6,547 nt of DNA from an uncultured Bacilli bacterium. Its GTDB lineage: Bacteria; Bacillota_I; Bacilli_A; RF39; UBA660. Below, piece by piece: positions 5,425-6,547 of the stretch. The notes below the pieces were generated by a model. The model searched no databases. It saw only the letters and a list, made by a program, of their open reading frames with translations, and had not been told where the DNA came from. Location: the NCBI GenBank assembly GCA_934096265.1, contig CAKOLI010000014.1, positions 1-6,547 on the forward strand, given 5' to 3'. A program made the position numbers and the translations under genes. Positions within the stretch are counted from its first letter, which is position 1. Every line of letters starts with the position of its first letter.

Positions 5425-5538
5425 ATGCCTTAAGACAGTAGGGACTTTATGTTTAATTATCCTACCGAGGGAGTTAAAATATAAATAAGTTTTATGTTTT
5501 AGAAGCTTCCTGTCTTGATAGGAAGCTTTATTTGGCAT
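5425..5538 (+). promoter_or_regulatory. Ribosomal protein L10 leader with terminator/antiterminator (attenuator)
   Basis: The segment AAGACAGTAGG (5432-5442) followed by ATTATCCTACCGAGG (5456-5470) is the hallmark of the Firmicutes L10 leader; GTAGG (5438-5442) pairs with CCTAC (5461-5465). Downstream, AAGCTTCCT (5503-5511) pairs perfectly with AGGAAGCTT (5520-5528), followed by TTTATTT, a terminator. AAGACAG (5432-5438) can instead pair with CTGTCTT (5510-5516), extended by CC (5428-5429) with GG (5521-5522), which would destroy the terminator. ATGCC (5425-5429) also matches GGCAT (5534-5538). In Bacillus the L10(L12)4 complex binds such a leader and promotes termination upstream of rplJL. 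Confidence 0.88.
5503..5533 (+). terminator. Attenuator terminator in the rplJ leader
   Basis: A perfect 9-bp stem (5503-5511 with 5520-5528) with an 8-nt loop GTCTTGAT and a TTTATTT tail. It stands 26 nt ahead of the rplJ start codon and is expected to form when the upstream AAGACAG segment is held in the L10-bound fold. The U-tract is short and interrupted, in keeping with partial, regulated termination. Confidence 0.75.
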
Positions 5539-5558
5539 TAGGAAAGGATGGGATATAG

Positions 5559-6059
5559 ATGGCTAGTGCTAAGATTATTGAACAAAAATCTAATGTTGTA
5601 GCTGAAATTAAGGAAAAGCTTGAGAATGCTAATTCTATTGTTTTGTTTGATTATCGTGGTTTAACTGTAGCTGAAGTTACTGAGTTAAGACGTAAGCTAA
5701 AAGAAAGTGGTTCTTCTTTTAAGGTATATAAAAATACTTTAGCTAAAAGAGCTATGGATATGTTAAATTTAGATATGGCAGATCATCTTGAAGGGCCTAC
5801 TGCAATATCATTTTCTAGTGATGCATTGGCTCAAGTTAAAGTTTTAGCTGAATTTGCAAAGAAACACGAAGCGTTAGAGCTTAAGGTTGGTATTGTTGAT
5901 GGAAAGATATCTGATGTTACAGTACTAAATCAACTTGCTACAATACCTTCACGTGATACATTACTTACTATGTTAGCGGCTGGTATGTTAGGAACAGTGA
6001 AAGACTTATCTATTTGTTTAGATTTGTATTCTAAAGATTTAGAAGAAAAAAATAATTAA
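5559..6059 (+). CDS. rplJ: 50S ribosomal protein L10
   Basis: A 166-residue L10, the stalk base that binds 23S rRNA beside L11 and carries L12 dimers on its C-terminal helix. Conserved L10 features are VLFDYRGLTVAEVTELRRKL (28-47) and the YKNTLAKRA segment (57-65). The long C-terminal helix that holds L12 lies beyond about residue 130. Length is normal. The start is the ATG at 5559, preceded by AAAGGATGGGA (5543-5553); the site is less canonical than those of rplK and rplA. The gene is preceded by its own L10 leader and followed 21 nt later by rplL, so L10 and L12 are made from one transcript. Confidence 0.97.
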   Translation: MASAKIIEQKSNVVAEIKEKLENANSIVLFDYRGLTVAEVTELRRKLKESGSSFKVYKNTLAKRAMDMLNLDMADHLEGPTAISFSSDALAQVKVLAEFAKKHEALELKVGIVDGKISDVTVLNQLATIPSRDTLLTMLAAGMLGTVKDLSICLDLYSKDLEEKNN

Positions 6060-6080
6060 TAAGAAAAGGAGAGAAATAAA

Positions 6081-6449
6081 ATGGCAAAATTAACAAGAGA
6101 TGAATTTATTAGTGCTTTAAAAGAAATGACTATTCTTGAAGTTAAAGAATTAGTTGATGCAATGAAAGAAGAATTTGGAGTAGATCCTTCTGCAGTAGCA
6201 GTAGCTGCTGGTCCTGCAGTAGCAGCTGTAGAAGAAGGTCCTAGTAAGGTTAATGTAGTATTAACTGCTGCTGGAGCTAATAAGATTGCTGTTATCAAGA
6301 TTGTTAGAGATTTAACTGGTTTAGGTTTAAAAGAAGCTAAAGAAATTGCTGACAATGGTGGTAATGTTAAAGAAGGCATCGACAAAGAAGAAGCAGAAAA
6401 GATTAAAGCACAATTTGAAGAAGCTGGCGCTACTGTAGAATTAAAGTAG
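6081..6449 (+). CDS. rplL: 50S ribosomal protein L7/L12
   Basis: A 122-residue L12, the multi-copy stalk protein that recruits and activates the translation GTPases. The N-terminal dimerisation domain covers about residues 1-33. An Ala/Val/Gly/Pro-rich flexible hinge covers about 37-54. The globular C-terminal domain covers about 55-122, with the factor-binding helix region KIAVIKIVRDLTGLGLKEAK (68-87). AGGAGAG (6067-6073) lies 7 nt ahead of the ATG. Only 22 nt separate the stop from an IS3-type end at 6472, and no rplL terminator hairpin is visible, so the natural downstream region has been displaced. Confidence 0.97.
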   Translation: MAKLTRDEFISALKEMTILEVKELVDAMKEEFGVDPSAVAVAAGPAVAAVEEGPSKVNVVLTAAGANKIAVIKIVRDLTGLGLKEAKEIADNGGNVKEGIDKEEAEKIKAQFEEAGATVELK

Positions 6450-6471
6450 TATAGCGATGAACTCACATTTA

Positions 6472-6547
6472 TGAACTGAACCCCAAAAGTTGGACAGTTT
6501 ATAAATAGTTTCTAATTAGAGGATTGTAATCTGTAATTAACAGGAGA
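6472..6547 (+). mobile_element. Left end of a second IS3-family insertion sequence, reading out of the window (partial)
   Basis: Positions 6472-6496 read TGAAC, then TGAACCCC-N5-TTGGACA, an IS3 (IS150-like) terminal inverted repeat. They match the end at 77-53 in 18 or more of 25 positions. The sequence then runs 51 nt to the window edge, ending AACAGGAGA, which looks like the ribosome site of an OrfA gene starting just beyond the window. Its leader between repeat and OrfA is longer than the 21 nt of the left element and different in sequence, so the two are related but not copies of one IS. The segment around GATTGTAATC (6523-6532) is partly palindromic and could be a binding site within the element. 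Confidence 0.75.

Noticed and set aside
6056..6466. A 136-codon minus-strand open frame opposite rplL
   Set aside because: Its Ser/Ala/Thr-rich translation is the mirror of the rplL Ala/Val hinge; rplL is certain.
1..6547. A composite transposon carrying the cargo between two IS elements
   Set aside because: The two ends differ in sequence and leader, so they are different elements, and the cargo includes essential ribosomal genes in a conserved order; a mobile unit is unlikely.
1..6547. CRISPR arrays, tRNAs, rRNA or prophage genes
   Set aside because: No regularly spaced repeats, cloverleaf-like segments or phage-type proteins were seen on either strand.

Overview
The window comes from an AT-rich, low-GC Gram-positive bacterium (Bacillota). 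The evidence is the strong AGGAGG-type ribosome binding sites, near-consensus sigma-A promoters, a class B sortase (which implies a Gram-positive cell wall), and the Firmicutes-style secE-nusG / rplK-rplA / rplJ-rplL cluster with its L10 leader RNA. The species cannot be named from this window. The standard genetic code fits all genes. Nine intact genes end in TAA (6) or TAG (3) and none in TGA.

Left part (1-3203): the accessory side. Positions 1-77 hold the left end of an IS3-family insertion sequence with the first ten codons of its OrfA, reading leftward out of the window. Next is a small membrane protein (minus strand, DUF4282-like tail). It is divergent from a class B sortase gene that has a near-perfect promoter. 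The sortase gene converges on a dGTPase-type HD hydrolase gene. Their stop codons overlap, and one hairpin terminator lies inside the last codons of both genes. Divergent from dgt is a GNAT acetyltransferase gene broken by an in-frame TAG and a 1-nt frameshift.

Right part (3204-6471): the conserved transcription/translation cluster, all on the plus strand. It consists of promoter, secE, nusG; promoter, L1-type leader, rplK, a structured intergenic segment, rplA; then promoter (with its -35 box inside the end of rplA), L10 leader with attenuator, rplJ, rplL. SecE belongs to the Sec translocon, NusG to elongating RNA polymerase, L11 and L1 to the ribosome's factor-binding region and L1 stalk, and L10/L12 to the stalk that recruits translation GTPases. 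The leaders indicate feedback control by L1 and by L10-L12.

Right edge (6472-6547): the left end of a second, different IS3-family element, reading rightward, only 22 nt after the rplL stop. The whole segment is therefore bounded by two outward-facing IS3-type ends, and rplL is cut off from whatever follows (commonly rpoB).

No CRISPR array, tRNA, rRNA or wholly new system is visible. The most interesting items are RNA-level: two candidate L1-binding hairpins (one in a mutually exclusive hairpin pair), the terminator embedded in two genes, and the matched position of the two IS ends.
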